A stretch of 64,000 nucleotides of DNA from Alphaproteobacteria bacterium. Its GTDB lineage: Bacteria > Pseudomonadota > Alphaproteobacteria > Rhizobiales > JAJFHC01. The stretch spans positions 96,050-160,049 of the forward strand of contig JAJFHD010000096.1 in NCBI GenBank assembly GCA_021775805.1, given 5' to 3'. Below the pieces are notes generated by a model that worked only from the letters and a program-made list of their open reading frames with translations, did no database searches and had not been told where the DNA came from. Of the stretch, positions 50,757 through 59,251 are shown one piece after another. Every line of letters starts with the position of its first letter. The stretch's first letter is position 1. The translations under genes and the position numbers were made by a program.

Positions 50757-53036
50757 ATGAAGGTCTTTTACGTTTTAAGCGATGCTTGTTCGATCTCCGG
50801 CGGGGCGGAGCGGGCGGCGATTATGGTACTGCGGCGGTTGCGCGACCATTATGACTTCGAGTGCGAAATGCTCTCCAGCCACCCTCTGCCATTCGAACAA
50901 ATGCGCGACGGCATTCGCTTGCGCGGGTTTCGCGACATCGAGGAACTGAAGACAATTACGCGTATGGAGCGACCCGACATTATCGTTGGCTCTCTGGAAG
51001 ATGCCGTGCCCGCTTTCAAGGTGGCATGCCATTTCGGAATTCCGCGAATCCTGACAATTCACAGCTACGAATACTCGCCGCCGACCGCAGAAGAAGTTTC
51101 CCAATGGTCCTTGTCCGGCCGTCACCGTTCATTGCCGCAGACGGCCATCGACTTCGTCTTGGATGGCGCCGGCCACATCTTCGTGTGCTCGCAGTACATG
51201 CAGCAGTTCCTGTGCGATCGCACAGGGCGCAGGAGCGAAGTTCTGCTCAACGACTGGGATGAAGCAGACGTGCTGATTGATGCCTGTGATCGTGGCGAGG
51301 GCGCCTGCATTACCGCAATTTGTGGGCACCGCTATAAGGGGGTCGAGATTTTTCTGGAGCTTGCCCGCCGGTTTCCCGATGAGCGTTTCCTGCTGGTCGG
51401 TGAGCCTGGCGGCGATATTGCGCTCCGGAGTCTTGACGATGCCGTCCGTATTCCGAACCTTGAAATGCCCGGCCGGCAGAGACCACGAGAGTTCCTTGCG
51501 CGCAGCAAGCTCGTTCTCATGCCCTCGCAATGGCCGGAACCCTTTGGCCGGATCGCGGTCGAGGCCCTGGTCAACGGAACCCCGGTTTTGGCAAGCCGCA
51601 CTGGCGGGCTTTGCGAGATTGTTGGCGACGGCCCGATGGGCGTGGACGATTTCAGCAACATCGACGAATGGACGAGGTGCCTGCAAGCCCAGGTCGAGGG
51701 ACACCGGATCGCGGCTGCGGATCTCGACGACGCACAAGACCGCGCCCGCGCCTTCCTGTCAGCCGAACCGGTACATCGACTGGCGGATGTCATCCAGTCT
51801 CTCACGGACGCTTCTTCGCCCGGCTGGAAATCCACTCAGGTAGCCTTCAACGGCGGACTGGACGATAGCGCGTCGCATGCCCTTGTAAACGCCGCATGGT
51901 CGCAAGAGTTGACCGCTCGAGGCTATCAAGTGGGCGCAACCGGCGGCGACGGATTTGGGTTGCCGGATCAAATTCTGATGCATGATTATTCGTCGGATTT
52001 CAACGACTTCCAGTCGACGGAAACAGGCCACAACATCGCGATTCGAACATCGGACTTTGGGCCGTATCCAGAATCGTGGGTGGACAAGCTCGACGCGGAG
52101 TTTGATCAGCTATGGGTCTATACGGAATGGATTGCGGAACAGGCGCTTGCAAGCGGCATCGATCCCGATCTTGTCAAAGTCGTTCCGCTGGGCGTTGATC
52201 AGCGTGTTTTTTGCCCCGATGGTCCGGGTTCAGCCCTGGTTCCGCACGACAGGTTCACATTTCTTTTCGTTGGTGGCGCCGTGCTGCGCAAAGGTATCGA
52301 TATCCTGATCAAGGCGTACCGGTCGGCGTTCTCATCGTCCGACGACGTCACACTTGTGATCAAGGGCGACTCGAGCAACGCGTGCTACAAGGATCTCAGT
52401 GACGTCGAGAATGCCCTGACATCCGGAGACGGAAACGGCGCGCCGGAAGTGCTGCACATAGACGCTCACCTCGATGTCACGGAACTGGCAGCCATTTATC
52501 GCAGTTGTGACGTTGGAGTCTTTCCCTACCGGGCCGAAGGTTTTGTCCTTCCCATAGCAGAGGCGATGGCATGCGGTACGCCGTCGGTCGTGCCGGAATT
52601 CGGGCCTTGCCTCGATTTCTGTTCGGCGTCGACCTCCTTCTTCGTTCCCGCGCGCCGGGTGAAGCTCCCTTTTCAACGAAACTTAAACCTCGCACTGGGC
52701 TTCTCCGTGGACCTCGCGGCGGTGGATTTCTGTGAAGTGCGCGTCGACGCCCTCGCGCAGGTCCTACGCAGCATCTATGACGCCGGCCGTGCTGGTCTGA
52801 CCGGCAGGCAGGAGGCGGGCATCAACGTTGTGCGGGAGCGGCTGACCTGGGCATCTTCTGTGGACCATGTCGAGGAGTGCCTGCGTGAAATGCGCGGAAC
52901 CGTTCCCCGTCGAATTCTTGCCCGGCGGGCGGCCGCGGCGAAGGAGCATAGGCGCGCAGCCGCCGTATATGATATGGCAATCGAGCTTGCCCTGGACCGC
53001 GTGAAGGACCGCCATCTGCAGCGACAGCCGGAATAG
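50757..53036 (+). CDS. Tandem GT4-type glycosyltransferase (two domains in one protein)
   Basis: This 759-residue protein carries two complete GT-B glycosyltransferase units. The first (residues about 1-370) starts MKVFYVLSDACSISGGAER and has ARSKLVLMPSQWPEPFGRIAVEALVNGTPVLAS, with the EPFG...E motif. The second (about 390-725) has FLFVGGAVLRKGIDILIKAYR and VGVFPYRAEGFVLPIAEAMACGTPSVVPEFG. An Arg/Ala-rich helical tail follows. It presumably adds two sugars in series. The ATG at 50757 lies 10 bp after the HprK-like gene, so it ends the same operon. Acceptors are not known. Confidence 0.88.
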   Translation: MKVFYVLSDACSISGGAERAAIMVLRRLRDHYDFECEMLSSHPLPFEQMRDGIRLRGFRDIEELKTITRMERPDIIVGSLEDAVPAFKVACHFGIPRILTIHSYEYSPPTAEEVSQWSLSGRHRSLPQTAIDFVLDGAGHIFVCSQYMQQFLCDRTGRRSEVLLNDWDEADVLIDACDRGEGACITAICGHRYKGVEIFLELARRFPDERFLLVGEPGGDIALRSLDDAVRIPNLEMPGRQRPREFLARSKLVLMPSQWPEPFGRIAVEALVNGTPVLASRTGGLCEIVGDGPMGVDDFSNIDEWTRCLQAQVEGHRIAAADLDDAQDRARAFLSAEPVHRLADVIQSLTDASSPGWKSTQVAFNGGLDDSASHALVNAAWSQELTARGYQVGATGGDGFGLPDQILMHDYSSDFNDFQSTETGHNIAIRTSDFGPYPESWVDKLDAEFDQLWVYTEWIAEQALASGIDPDLVKVVPLGVDQRVFCPDGPGSALVPHDRFTFLFVGGAVLRKGIDILIKAYRSAFSSSDDVTLVIKGDSSNACYKDLSDVENALTSGDGNGAPEVLHIDAHLDVTELAAIYRSCDVGVFPYRAEGFVLPIAEAMACGTPSVVPEFGPCLDFCSASTSFFVPARRVKLPFQRNLNLALGFSVDLAAVDFCEVRVDALAQVLRSIYDAGRAGLTGRQEAGINVVRERLTWASSVDHVEECLREMRGTVPRRILARRAAAAKEHRRAAAVYDMAIELALDRVKDRHLQRQPE

Positions 53037-53078
53037 ACGGCACGGCAATGGGGAATCCGGACTTTGCGGCGATAGAGT

Positions 53079-54173
53079 TCAGGCAGGAGGCAGGAGCACC
53101 AGCTTGCCGGTAAAGTTCTTGGCCAGGAAGTGTTCCTGGGCGCGGCCAATCTCGCTCAGCGGAAAGGTCTTGGCGACGATGGGCCGGATTTCATCTCTTT
53201 CGATGTACGAGACCAGGTTCTCGAACACGATGTCGTCCTGGAACGTGCATCCGATGAGCGACAGGTCCTTCAGGTAGAGTGTCCTCACATCCAGGGAAAC
53301 AAGGGGACCGGCAATTGCGCCGGCCGTCACGTAACGCCCGCCCCGCTTGAGAATATCCAAAAGCGACGGCCATGTTGGGCCGGCAACCAGGTCTATGACC
53401 ACGTCGACCGTCTCACGTCCGACAGCTTCTGCGAGATCTGCGTTTCGGTCGACCACATCGTCGGCCCCGACCGCCCGCACGTCACCGGTCTTTGCCGCAG
53501 CGGCGACACCGGTCACGTGGGCGCCGCGCCGCTTGGCAAGCTGGATTGCCGCTGAGCCGACACCGCCCGAGGCCCCGGTCACCAGCACCCGTTCGGCACC
53601 GACCTGTGCCCGGTGAAGCATGTTTTCAGCAGTCGAATAGGCGCACGGGATAGAGGCAAGTTCCGCGTCGCTCCAGTCGCAGTCCACCTTGTGCGTTTCG
53701 CGCGACGGTGCCTTGGCATACTGCGCGAAACCGCCATCGCACTCGGAACCGAAAGTCCAGCACTCGAACGGCCGGTAGCCGACATAGGAGCGCAGCATGT
53801 TTCGAACGATGACCCGTTCGCCAATGCGCGCACCGTCGACGCCTTCTCCGACATCGACTATATGCCCGCAGCAATCCGCGCCCTGAATCCGGGGAAACGC
53901 CATCGGGACCCCCGACCATGTCGCATCGGTGTCGTCTATATCCTCGAACCCGTCCGCCCCGCCCGTATCGGTGGCGTCCTCGATCTTCTTGGAATACCAG
54001 CCGATGCGCGTGTTGATGTCGGTATTGTTGACGCCGGCGGCAGCCACCTTGATCAGCACTTCGCCCTCACCCGGCTGCGGTGTCGCCACGTCGTCGCTGT
54101 ACCGGAGCGTCTCCAAACCGCCATGCCCGACCAGTTGCACCGCTGTCATGCGGGAGGGGATCTGAAGTGTCAT
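53079..54173 (-). CDS. Zinc-type alcohol dehydrogenase/quinone oxidoreductase (MDR family)
   Basis: This 364-residue protein has the MDR N-terminal domain (GEGEVLIKVAAAGVNNTDINTRIGWYSKK) and a Rossmann domain (VLVTGASGGVGSAAIQLAKRRGAHVTGVAAAAKTG). The N-terminal half contains an unusual acidic insert (DGFEDIDDTDATW) also found in some homologues. The two catalytic zinc ligands of the classical ADH are replaced, with GVNNTD as in zinc-independent quinone oxidoreductases. The ATG at 54173 is preceded by AAAGGA at 7 bp. The substrate is unknown. A tRNA gene lies about 100 bp upstream. Confidence 0.86.
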   Translation of the reverse strand: MTLQIPSRMTAVQLVGHGGLETLRYSDDVATPQPGEGEVLIKVAAAGVNNTDINTRIGWYSKKIEDATDTGGADGFEDIDDTDATWSGVPMAFPRIQGADCCGHIVDVGEGVDGARIGERVIVRNMLRSYVGYRPFECWTFGSECDGGFAQYAKAPSRETHKVDCDWSDAELASIPCAYSTAENMLHRAQVGAERVLVTGASGGVGSAAIQLAKRRGAHVTGVAAAAKTGDVRAVGADDVVDRNADLAEAVGRETVDVVIDLVAGPTWPSLLDILKRGGRYVTAGAIAGPLVSLDVRTLYLKDLSLIGCTFQDDIVFENLVSYIERDEIRPIVAKTFPLSEIGRAQEHFLAKNFTGKLVLLPPA

Positions 54174-54273
54174 GACGGTCCTTTCGCGCGTTGTCGCCTC
54201 GGTAACGGTGTCAAACGACATCGCCACGGCGCCTATCAGAATGCCAACGGCTGGATGATATCAATGAAAATGA

Positions 54274-54360
54274 TGGTGCCCCTGGCCCGACTCGAACGGG
54301 CACGTCCTTGCGGACAACAGATTTTGAGTCTGTCGCGTCTACCAGTTCCGCCACAGGGGC
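54274..54360 (-). tRNA. tRNA-Leu (anticodon CAA)
   Basis: On the minus strand the molecule begins GCCCCTGTGGCGGAACTGG at 54360. The anticodon stem CAGA/TCTG encloses the loop CTCAAAA (anticodon CAA). A long variable arm, TTCGAGTC T-arm and CAGGGGC acceptor strand follow. ACCA is encoded at 54277-54274. The size (87 nt with CCA) and the variable arm fit tRNA-Leu. It decodes UUG. Confidence 0.95.
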
Positions 54361-54489
54361 GCACGGACGGCGCCGGGCGCCGCTGGGTGCCGCGCGATCA
54401 TAACCGTGTTCGCCGCCGCGTCAACCTCGGCGACACCACTTGGAAAGCCTTTCTGGACAAATCATCCAGACCACTGGTATGAGGCCACC

Positions 54490-55071
54490 ATGTTGCGTAG
54501 CCTCTACGACTGGACGATGGAACTGGCCACCCGCGCGGGCGCGCGCTGGGCATTGGCGGTCGTCTCGTTCATCGAGAGTTCGGTCTTCCCCATCCCTCCT
54601 GACGTATTGCTCATCCCGATGGTCCTGGCCGAACGGGCCAGGGCCTGGGGTTTTGCCGCGATCGCCACCGTTTCTTCGGTTCTGGGCGGCATCGCAGGCT
54701 ACGCCATCGGACTGTTCCTGTTTGACGCCATCGGCATGCCGTTGCTGGAATTCTACGGCTACGCGGACAAGTTCGGCGATTTTGCCGAGCGCTACAACAG
54801 CTACGGTGCCTGGGTCGTCTTCATTGCCGGCGTCACGCCCTTCCCCTACAAGGTCATCACCATCGCCAGCGGCGCCACCGGCCTCAGCGTGCCGATCTTC
54901 ATCGCCGCCAGCATTGCCGCGCGCGGCCTTCGTTTCTTTATCGTGGCCGGCCTGCTCTACTGGTTCGGCCCCGCGATCCGCAGCTTCATCGAAAAATACC
55001 TGGGTCTCTTGACAATCCTGTTCGTGATCCTGCTTGTCGGTGGCTTCGCGCTCGTTAAATATGTGCTTTGA
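54490..55071 (+). CDS. YqaA/DedA-type (SNARE-associated, VTT domain) membrane protein
   Basis: The 193-residue protein has about five hydrophobic segments and the VTT-domain pattern: SFIESSVFPIPPDVLLIPMVLAERARAW and AGVTPFPYKVITIASGATGLS, including the FPIPPD and FPYK motifs. DedA-family proteins have been linked to recycling of undecaprenyl phosphate or lipid flipping. The ATG at 54490 follows GAGG. It is followed after 19 bp by dsbB. Confidence 0.86.
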   Translation: MLRSLYDWTMELATRAGARWALAVVSFIESSVFPIPPDVLLIPMVLAERARAWGFAAIATVSSVLGGIAGYAIGLFLFDAIGMPLLEFYGYADKFGDFAERYNSYGAWVVFIAGVTPFPYKVITIASGATGLSVPIFIAASIAARGLRFFIVAGLLYWFGPAIRSFIEKYLGLLTILFVILLVGGFALVKYVL

Positions 55072-55090
55072 CACACCCACGGATTGATCA

Positions 55091-55588
55091 ATGAAACTGG
55101 CCCATCCCAAGACCGCCACCTTTCTGGTTCTTGGCATTGCGGTGGCGACCATCGCCGGTGCCTGGGGCTTTCAGCTGATCGGCGGCCTGCCGCCCTGTCC
55201 GCTTTGCCTGCAGCAGCGCTGGCCCTACTACATCGCCATTCCCCTCATGGCCGTGGGCTTGTGGCTGGCCGGGCGCGATCCCTGGAGCTACCCCGTCAGG
55301 GCCCTGCTGGCATGCACCGCGGTGGTCATGCTCGTCGGCGCCGTCATCGGCGGCTATCACACCGGCGTCGAATGGGGCTGGTTCGAAGGTCCCACGGGCT
55401 GTTCGGGCGGCGAAACTCTGACACCCGGCACCAGGCTCGACCAAGCGGCCGAGATCACGGTCATCCGTTGCGACGAGGCGCCCTGGCACCTGTTCGGCAT
55501 ATCGCTTGCCGGCTACAACACGCTGATTTCGGGCGCCTTGAGCCTGTTGGCAATGGCCGGGTCTCTGGCCTCGAAGCCCTGCGACTAG
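55091..55588 (+). CDS. Disulfide bond formation protein DsbB family
   Basis: The 165-residue inner-membrane protein has four hydrophobic segments and the first periplasmic redox motif PCPLCLQQRWPYY (Cys-x-x-Cys near residue 38). A second periplasmic loop with one clear Cys (GPTGCSGG) and a later IRCDEAPWHLFGISLAGYNTL follow. It would reoxidise DsbA with quinone. It starts 19 bp after the VTT-domain gene and is probably co-transcribed. No dsbA is nearby. Confidence 0.88.
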   Translation: MKLAHPKTATFLVLGIAVATIAGAWGFQLIGGLPPCPLCLQQRWPYYIAIPLMAVGLWLAGRDPWSYPVRALLACTAVVMLVGAVIGGYHTGVEWGWFEGPTGCSGGETLTPGTRLDQAAEITVIRCDEAPWHLFGISLAGYNTLISGALSLLAMAGSLASKPCD

Positions 55589-55611
55589 GGCATCATCCGA
55601 TCACCACAATC

Positions 55612-56172
55612 TCATGGCTCCAGTTCGGTATCCCAATAGAGATAGTCCTGCCAGCTTTGATGCAGGTAGTTCGGCGGAAACAGCCGGCCGTTGCTGTGCA
55701 GTTCGTAGACGGTCGGGCGGAACGGCTTCTGCGCCGGCCACATGCGTGCCTCCCGGGGCATCTTGCCGCCCTTTGCCAGGTTGCACGGCGAGCATGCCGC
55801 AACCACGTTGTCCCAGGTTGTCTGACCGCCCTTGGACCGGGGAACCACGTGGTCAAACGTCAACTCGTCTGTGGCGCCGCAATACTGGCAGCTGAACTTG
55901 TCGCGCAGGAAAACATTGAACCGCGTAAACGCCGGCCAGCGCGCAGGCTTGATGTAATCCTTGAGCGATACCACGCTCGGCAGCTTCATTTCCAGGGTTG
56001 GGCTGTGGACCACCTTGTCGTAATTTGAGACGATATTGACCCGGTCAAGAAACACCGCCTTGATCGCATCCTGCCAACTCCACAGCGACAGGGGATAATA
56101 GCTGAGCGGCCGGAAATCGGCGTTCAGCACCAAGGCGGGGCAATTGTCCGGGGGAACGGCCTGGGCGTCCAC
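55612..56172 (-). CDS. HNH endonuclease domain protein
   Basis: This 186-residue protein has the HNH/zinc-finger arrangement FSCQYCGATDELTFDHVVPRSKGGQTTWDNVVAACSPCNLAKGGKMP: two CxxC pairs and the conserved DHV...N...N residues. Such proteins are widespread in alphaproteobacteria without known phage context; DNA cleavage or repair is plausible. The frame opens with a TTG at 56184 close to an upstream stop codon. I chose the GTG at 56172, which has GGAG six bases upstream. It converges with dsbB. Confidence 0.88.
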   Translation of the reverse strand: MDAQAVPPDNCPALVLNADFRPLSYYPLSLWSWQDAIKAVFLDRVNIVSNYDKVVHSPTLEMKLPSVVSLKDYIKPARWPAFTRFNVFLRDKFSCQYCGATDELTFDHVVPRSKGGQTTWDNVVAACSPCNLAKGGKMPREARMWPAQKPFRPTVYELHSNGRLFPPNYLHQSWQDYLYWDTELEP

Positions 56173-56315
56173 AACATACTCCAACGGTTAACGGTTACAC
56201 GGCCTGCGCCGCGATGCTTCAATCCCTACTATATATTGTGTGACGTCTGTATGAAAGGCATTGAAGCAATTGCTCTAATTTGACATCTGGTCACGGTCTA
56301 AGCAAAGAGATCCGC

Positions 56316-56930
56316 ATGAAAACCGACTTCAAGAAGACACTGCCCGGCTACGCTGCCAAGCGTAACGAGTTCTCGGTCGTCGACCTCCCTGTGATGCAGT
56401 ATCTGATGGTCGATGGCCTCGGTGATCCTGGATCGTCGCCTCAGTTCCAGGCAGCGATCGAAGCCCTTTACCCGATGGCCTTTACGCTCAAGTTCATGAG
56501 CAAACAGGACCTGGGCAAGGACTATGTCGTTCCCCCGCTCGAAGGGCTGTGGTGGGCGGACGATATGGCGGCATTCACGACCGCGCGCGACAAGTCTCAA
56601 TGGGAGTGGACTGTGATGATCATGACGCCGGACTGGATAACGTCTGAAATGGTGGAGATGGCAAGAGCAAAAGTCGTGGCGAAGAAAAATCCCGCAAGTC
56701 TTCCCCTTCTGCGTCTCGACACTCTGGACGAAGGAACCTGCATACAGACCCTGCATGTGGGTCCGTTCGAGGATGAAGGGCCTCTTTTGCGTGAAATGCA
56801 CGATGATTTCATCCCCGCCAATGGCTTCAGGATGGTTGGGCACCATCATGAAATCTACCTCAGCGATTTTCGAAAGGTGGTGCCGGACAAGTTGCGTACC
56901 ATTCTGAGACAACCAGTCGCGAAAACATAG
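56316..56930 (+). CDS. GyrI-like small-molecule-binding domain protein
   Basis: The 204-residue protein resembles the GyrI/SHS2-type ligand-binding proteins: EFSVVDLPVMQYLMVDGLGDPGSSPQFQAAIEALYPMAFTLKF near the N-terminus and a C-terminal GHHHEIYLSDFRKVVPDKLRTILRQPV. Members bind cationic small molecules; some hydrolyse cyclopropanoids or protect against drugs. No DNA-binding domain is attached. The ATG at 56316 is preferred. It stands alone, with about 230 empty bases downstream. Confidence 0.82.
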   Translation: MKTDFKKTLPGYAAKRNEFSVVDLPVMQYLMVDGLGDPGSSPQFQAAIEALYPMAFTLKFMSKQDLGKDYVVPPLEGLWWADDMAAFTTARDKSQWEWTVMIMTPDWITSEMVEMARAKVVAKKNPASLPLLRLDTLDEGTCIQTLHVGPFEDEGPLLREMHDDFIPANGFRMVGHHHEIYLSDFRKVVPDKLRTILRQPVAKT

Positions 56931-57158
56931 CTGGCACGGATCATGCGTGTCAGGCGCTACATTCGTTCACGCGGGGTCAACATGACACAAATGGACCCTC
57001 GTCATGGTGCCCGTTCACGCGGATGATGGATAAGCTCTTGCGATTGGAAAAGTCATGTTAGTCCAAAAGCCCAAACCGTCCGGTCCCTGCCCCGACGTCC
57101 CCGAACACCCGTTGGACGGTCCGAATCCGACCGATTGAGCCAACGGTTGAGACTAAGT

Positions 57159-57482
57159 TCAGAACGGCGTCGTGCCCTGAAAATGGAATCCGACTGCGAG
57201 TCTGTTGTCCGCCTGTGCCCGTAGCGCACCGTCGGCGTTCTCAAGAAGAATGTACCTGTCGCTGTTTGCCGCCGGAAACCGCCGCCAGACGCCAATCCGG
57301 CGGAGGGCCGTCATCCTATCGTCGGGGTCGTAGGCGGTTGTCACGGAAACCACGTCGTATCCGCAAAGCTTCATTCTTGCGAGCATTGCGAAGTGCCCAG
57401 TCCATGTTCCGCAGTACTCTTTCGCCGGAAAGAGCTGATCCCAGACCAGCGCTCTTTGGTACACGGTGGTGTCTAAACCCAT
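57159..57482 (-). CDS. Hypothetical protein
   Basis: A 107-residue protein with an ATG start at 57482 (MGLDTTVYQRALVWDQLFPAKEYC). I do not recognise it. It lacks membrane segments or a signal peptide. It starts 38 bp after the heme-binding-like gene on the same strand and could be the last gene of that run. Alternatively it is a remnant. Codon use is ordinary. Confidence 0.5.
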   Translation of the reverse strand: MGLDTTVYQRALVWDQLFPAKEYCGTWTGHFAMLARMKLCGYDVVSVTTAYDPDDRMTALRRIGVWRRFPAANSDRYILLENADGALRAQADNRLAVGFHFQGTTPF

Positions 57483-57520
57483 GTTGTTCTTACCAAATGA
57501 ACCTCTTCTTCAGGACTGCG

Positions 57521-57979
57521 CTACCACTCCACATCCAGGCCGTCGACATCGGCGACAAGGCCGATGTGTTCGATCGCCGCCTTGGCATGCGCCTCGTCGC
57601 CTGCGCCTGTGTCGCCGGCAACGGCGACGGCGCCGACAAGCGTGCCGGCCTCGTCGCGCATGATGACGCCTCCAAGGGCACCCCACAACGGCAGTCCCTC
57701 CCGGCTCTGAGCCACGCGCGACGCGCTGCTGAACCATGTGGGTTTCTTCAGAGCCAGATCCATGATGGCGCGTGTCGGCATGCCGATCACCACGCAGGAT
57801 TTTGCCTTGGATTCTGCAATATCCATCAGCAGCGGCGGCGCGTCGGCCTCACGGGTAACGATCACGGCGTGGCCGCCCGAGTCAACCACAGCAACCGCGA
57901 GGCGGATGGTCGGATGAACCCGGGAACCGGCAAAAACATGATCCACGATTGAGTTCAGTTGTTCGCGTGTCAGAACCAT
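57521..57979 (-). CDS. GlcG/HbpS-family heme-binding-like protein
   Basis: The 152-residue protein matches GlcG/HbpS: IRLAVAVVDSGGHAVIVTREADAPPLLMDIAESKAKSCVVIGMPT and the Gly-rich LPLWGALGGVIMRDEAGTLVGAVAVAGDTGAGDE. In Streptomyces, HbpS binds heme and modulates a two-component system; other members sit in catabolic operons without a known role. It is cytoplasmic here (no signal peptide). It lies 83 bp downstream of the PNPOx-like gene on the same strand. Confidence 0.86.
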   Translation of the reverse strand: MVLTREQLNSIVDHVFAGSRVHPTIRLAVAVVDSGGHAVIVTREADAPPLLMDIAESKAKSCVVIGMPTRAIMDLALKKPTWFSSASRVAQSREGLPLWGALGGVIMRDEAGTLVGAVAVAGDTGAGDEAHAKAAIEHIGLVADVDGLDVEW

Positions 57980-58062
57980 TGCGGGTATTTCCCTGGAGAC
58001 AGTTAGACAGGATTGATGATCGGCATCGGGGTTGCGCGCAGACGTCTCTTTTCGTCCGGTGC

Positions 58063-58440
58063 TCAGACGACCCGCTCGGCGCCGTAATACACTTCTTCAA
58101 TGTTCAACAAGATCGCGCTCTTGCCCGGATAGTTGGGATTCAGCCACCGTTTCATATCGTCGAACACCGGCCCGTCGCGATGGTGCTCGATTGTGCCCTT
58201 GACCTGATACGCCTCACGTTCCGGGGCGATGAAAAGCAGGGACGCCTTGCAGCCGTCGTCTATGTTTTTCAGGGTTTTGTGCATGGAATTGTTGGCGATG
58301 ACGAACTTGTCGCCGTCGACGAGTTCCGCGCAAAGTATCCAGATCGCATTGGGAACGTTGTCGGCACTGGTCGTGGTCAGAACCATTTTCCGCTCGCGGT
58401 CAATCCACGCCTGACGGGCTTCGGGGGTGAGGGCTGGCAT
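58063..58440 (-). CDS. Pyridoxamine 5'-phosphate oxidase-family FMN-binding split-barrel protein
   Basis: The 125-residue protein has the short PNPOx-like pattern: ERKMVLTTTSADNVPNAIWILCAELVDGDKFVIANNSMHKTLKNI. Small single-domain members bind FMN, F420 or heme; the enzymatic activity is unknown. It is placed between the cupin gene (51 bp upstream) and the heme-binding-like gene, suggesting a joint redox or heme function, though this is inferred. The ATG at 58440 is clear. Confidence 0.84.
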   Translation of the reverse strand: MPALTPEARQAWIDRERKMVLTTTSADNVPNAIWILCAELVDGDKFVIANNSMHKTLKNIDDGCKASLLFIAPEREAYQVKGTIEHHRDGPVFDDMKRWLNPNYPGKSAILLNIEEVYYGAERVV

Positions 58441-58491
58441 TGGCGCTCCAGTCTATCGAGAGTTGAGTTAAGGGCAACACGAACCGAAACC

Positions 58492-59100
58492 TCAGCGCGC
58501 ATCCGTGATGCTGCCCAGTTCGTCGAGATGAAACCTTTCGGCCGCACCGCTGTCGAAGTCGTATTTCCATCGATATCCCTGCAGAACGAAATTTTTGGCA
58601 TAAAGATGAAGGTGCAGCAGCGGGCGGTCGTCCATGGCATTGACCTCGTGGATGCCGTCTGGCTGCATGGTGACCGCCTCTCCGGGGGCAACGACGACTT
58701 CCCCTTTCCTGACCAGAAGTAGATCATCGGGATCGTCCGACTTTCGAAGATAAAGCTGATGGCGCTCGCGCCCGTTGACACCAGCGATGATTGCCCAGGC
58801 ATTGCCATGGTCATGGGGAGCATAATACTGGTGAGGCGCACCGGAATTCACATAGAGTGCGTAGCTGCCGTCGTCGCACTCGTGGATAAGGTAGGAACAT
58901 TCCATGGCATCGTCGTCCGGCAGCGGGAACGCCTCGAAATTGAAGAGATCCTCGCGCGCGGCCAGTTCGATAAGCAGTGCCTTGCCCTTTTCAAGATTAT
59001 CGAGAGATGGGCCGGAGTCCATGACTGCCCGGATTTGCTCCATCGCCTCGGAAACGATCCGGTTGCGCTCCGGGTTTTTGAGACTGTGTTTACTGTCCAT
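58492..59100 (-). CDS. Cysteine-dioxygenase-like cupin protein
   Basis: A 202-residue cupin with metal-binding motifs YAPHDHGNAWAIIAGVNGRERH (two His and the later Glu/His) and DGIHEV...LHLHLY. The arrangement resembles cysteine dioxygenase and other thiol dioxygenases, which bind Fe(II) with three His and oxidise thiols to sulfinates. The substrate is not fixed by the sequence, as the family includes acid-thiol dioxygenases. The ATG at 59100 is the first gene of a three- or four-gene run. A tandem repeat lies about 76 bp upstream. Confidence 0.8.
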   Translation of the reverse strand: MDSKHSLKNPERNRIVSEAMEQIRAVMDSGPSLDNLEKGKALLIELAAREDLFNFEAFPLPDDDAMECSYLIHECDDGSYALYVNSGAPHQYYAPHDHGNAWAIIAGVNGRERHQLYLRKSDDPDDLLLVRKGEVVVAPGEAVTMQPDGIHEVNAMDDRPLLHLHLYAKNFVLQGYRWKYDFDSGAAERFHLDELGSITDAR

Positions 59101-59175
59101 CGGTGTCTCCAGTAGTTAGACCCCCGGTGCCTGACGAACCAATCCGGGATGCCGTTGTGCGATCGACAGAACCGC

Positions 59176-59202
59176 ATGAAGCAAATGAAGCAAATGAAGC
59201 AA
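59176..59202. repeat. Three tandem copies of a 9-bp repeat
   Basis: ATGAAGCAA occurs three times head to tail upstream of the cupin gene, between it and the end of the solenoid gene. It could be a set of binding sites or a slippage-prone variable repeat. No reading frame of a real gene covers it. Confidence 0.75.
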
Positions 59203-59251
59203 AATTCGTCCAAATATCTGGCCCGACAATAGGCGCATTTTCCATTGACAG

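Noticed and set aside
53613..54482. 289-codon open frame across the tRNA gene
   Set aside because: It runs through a clear tRNA-Leu and opposite the MDR dehydrogenase; a shadow frame.
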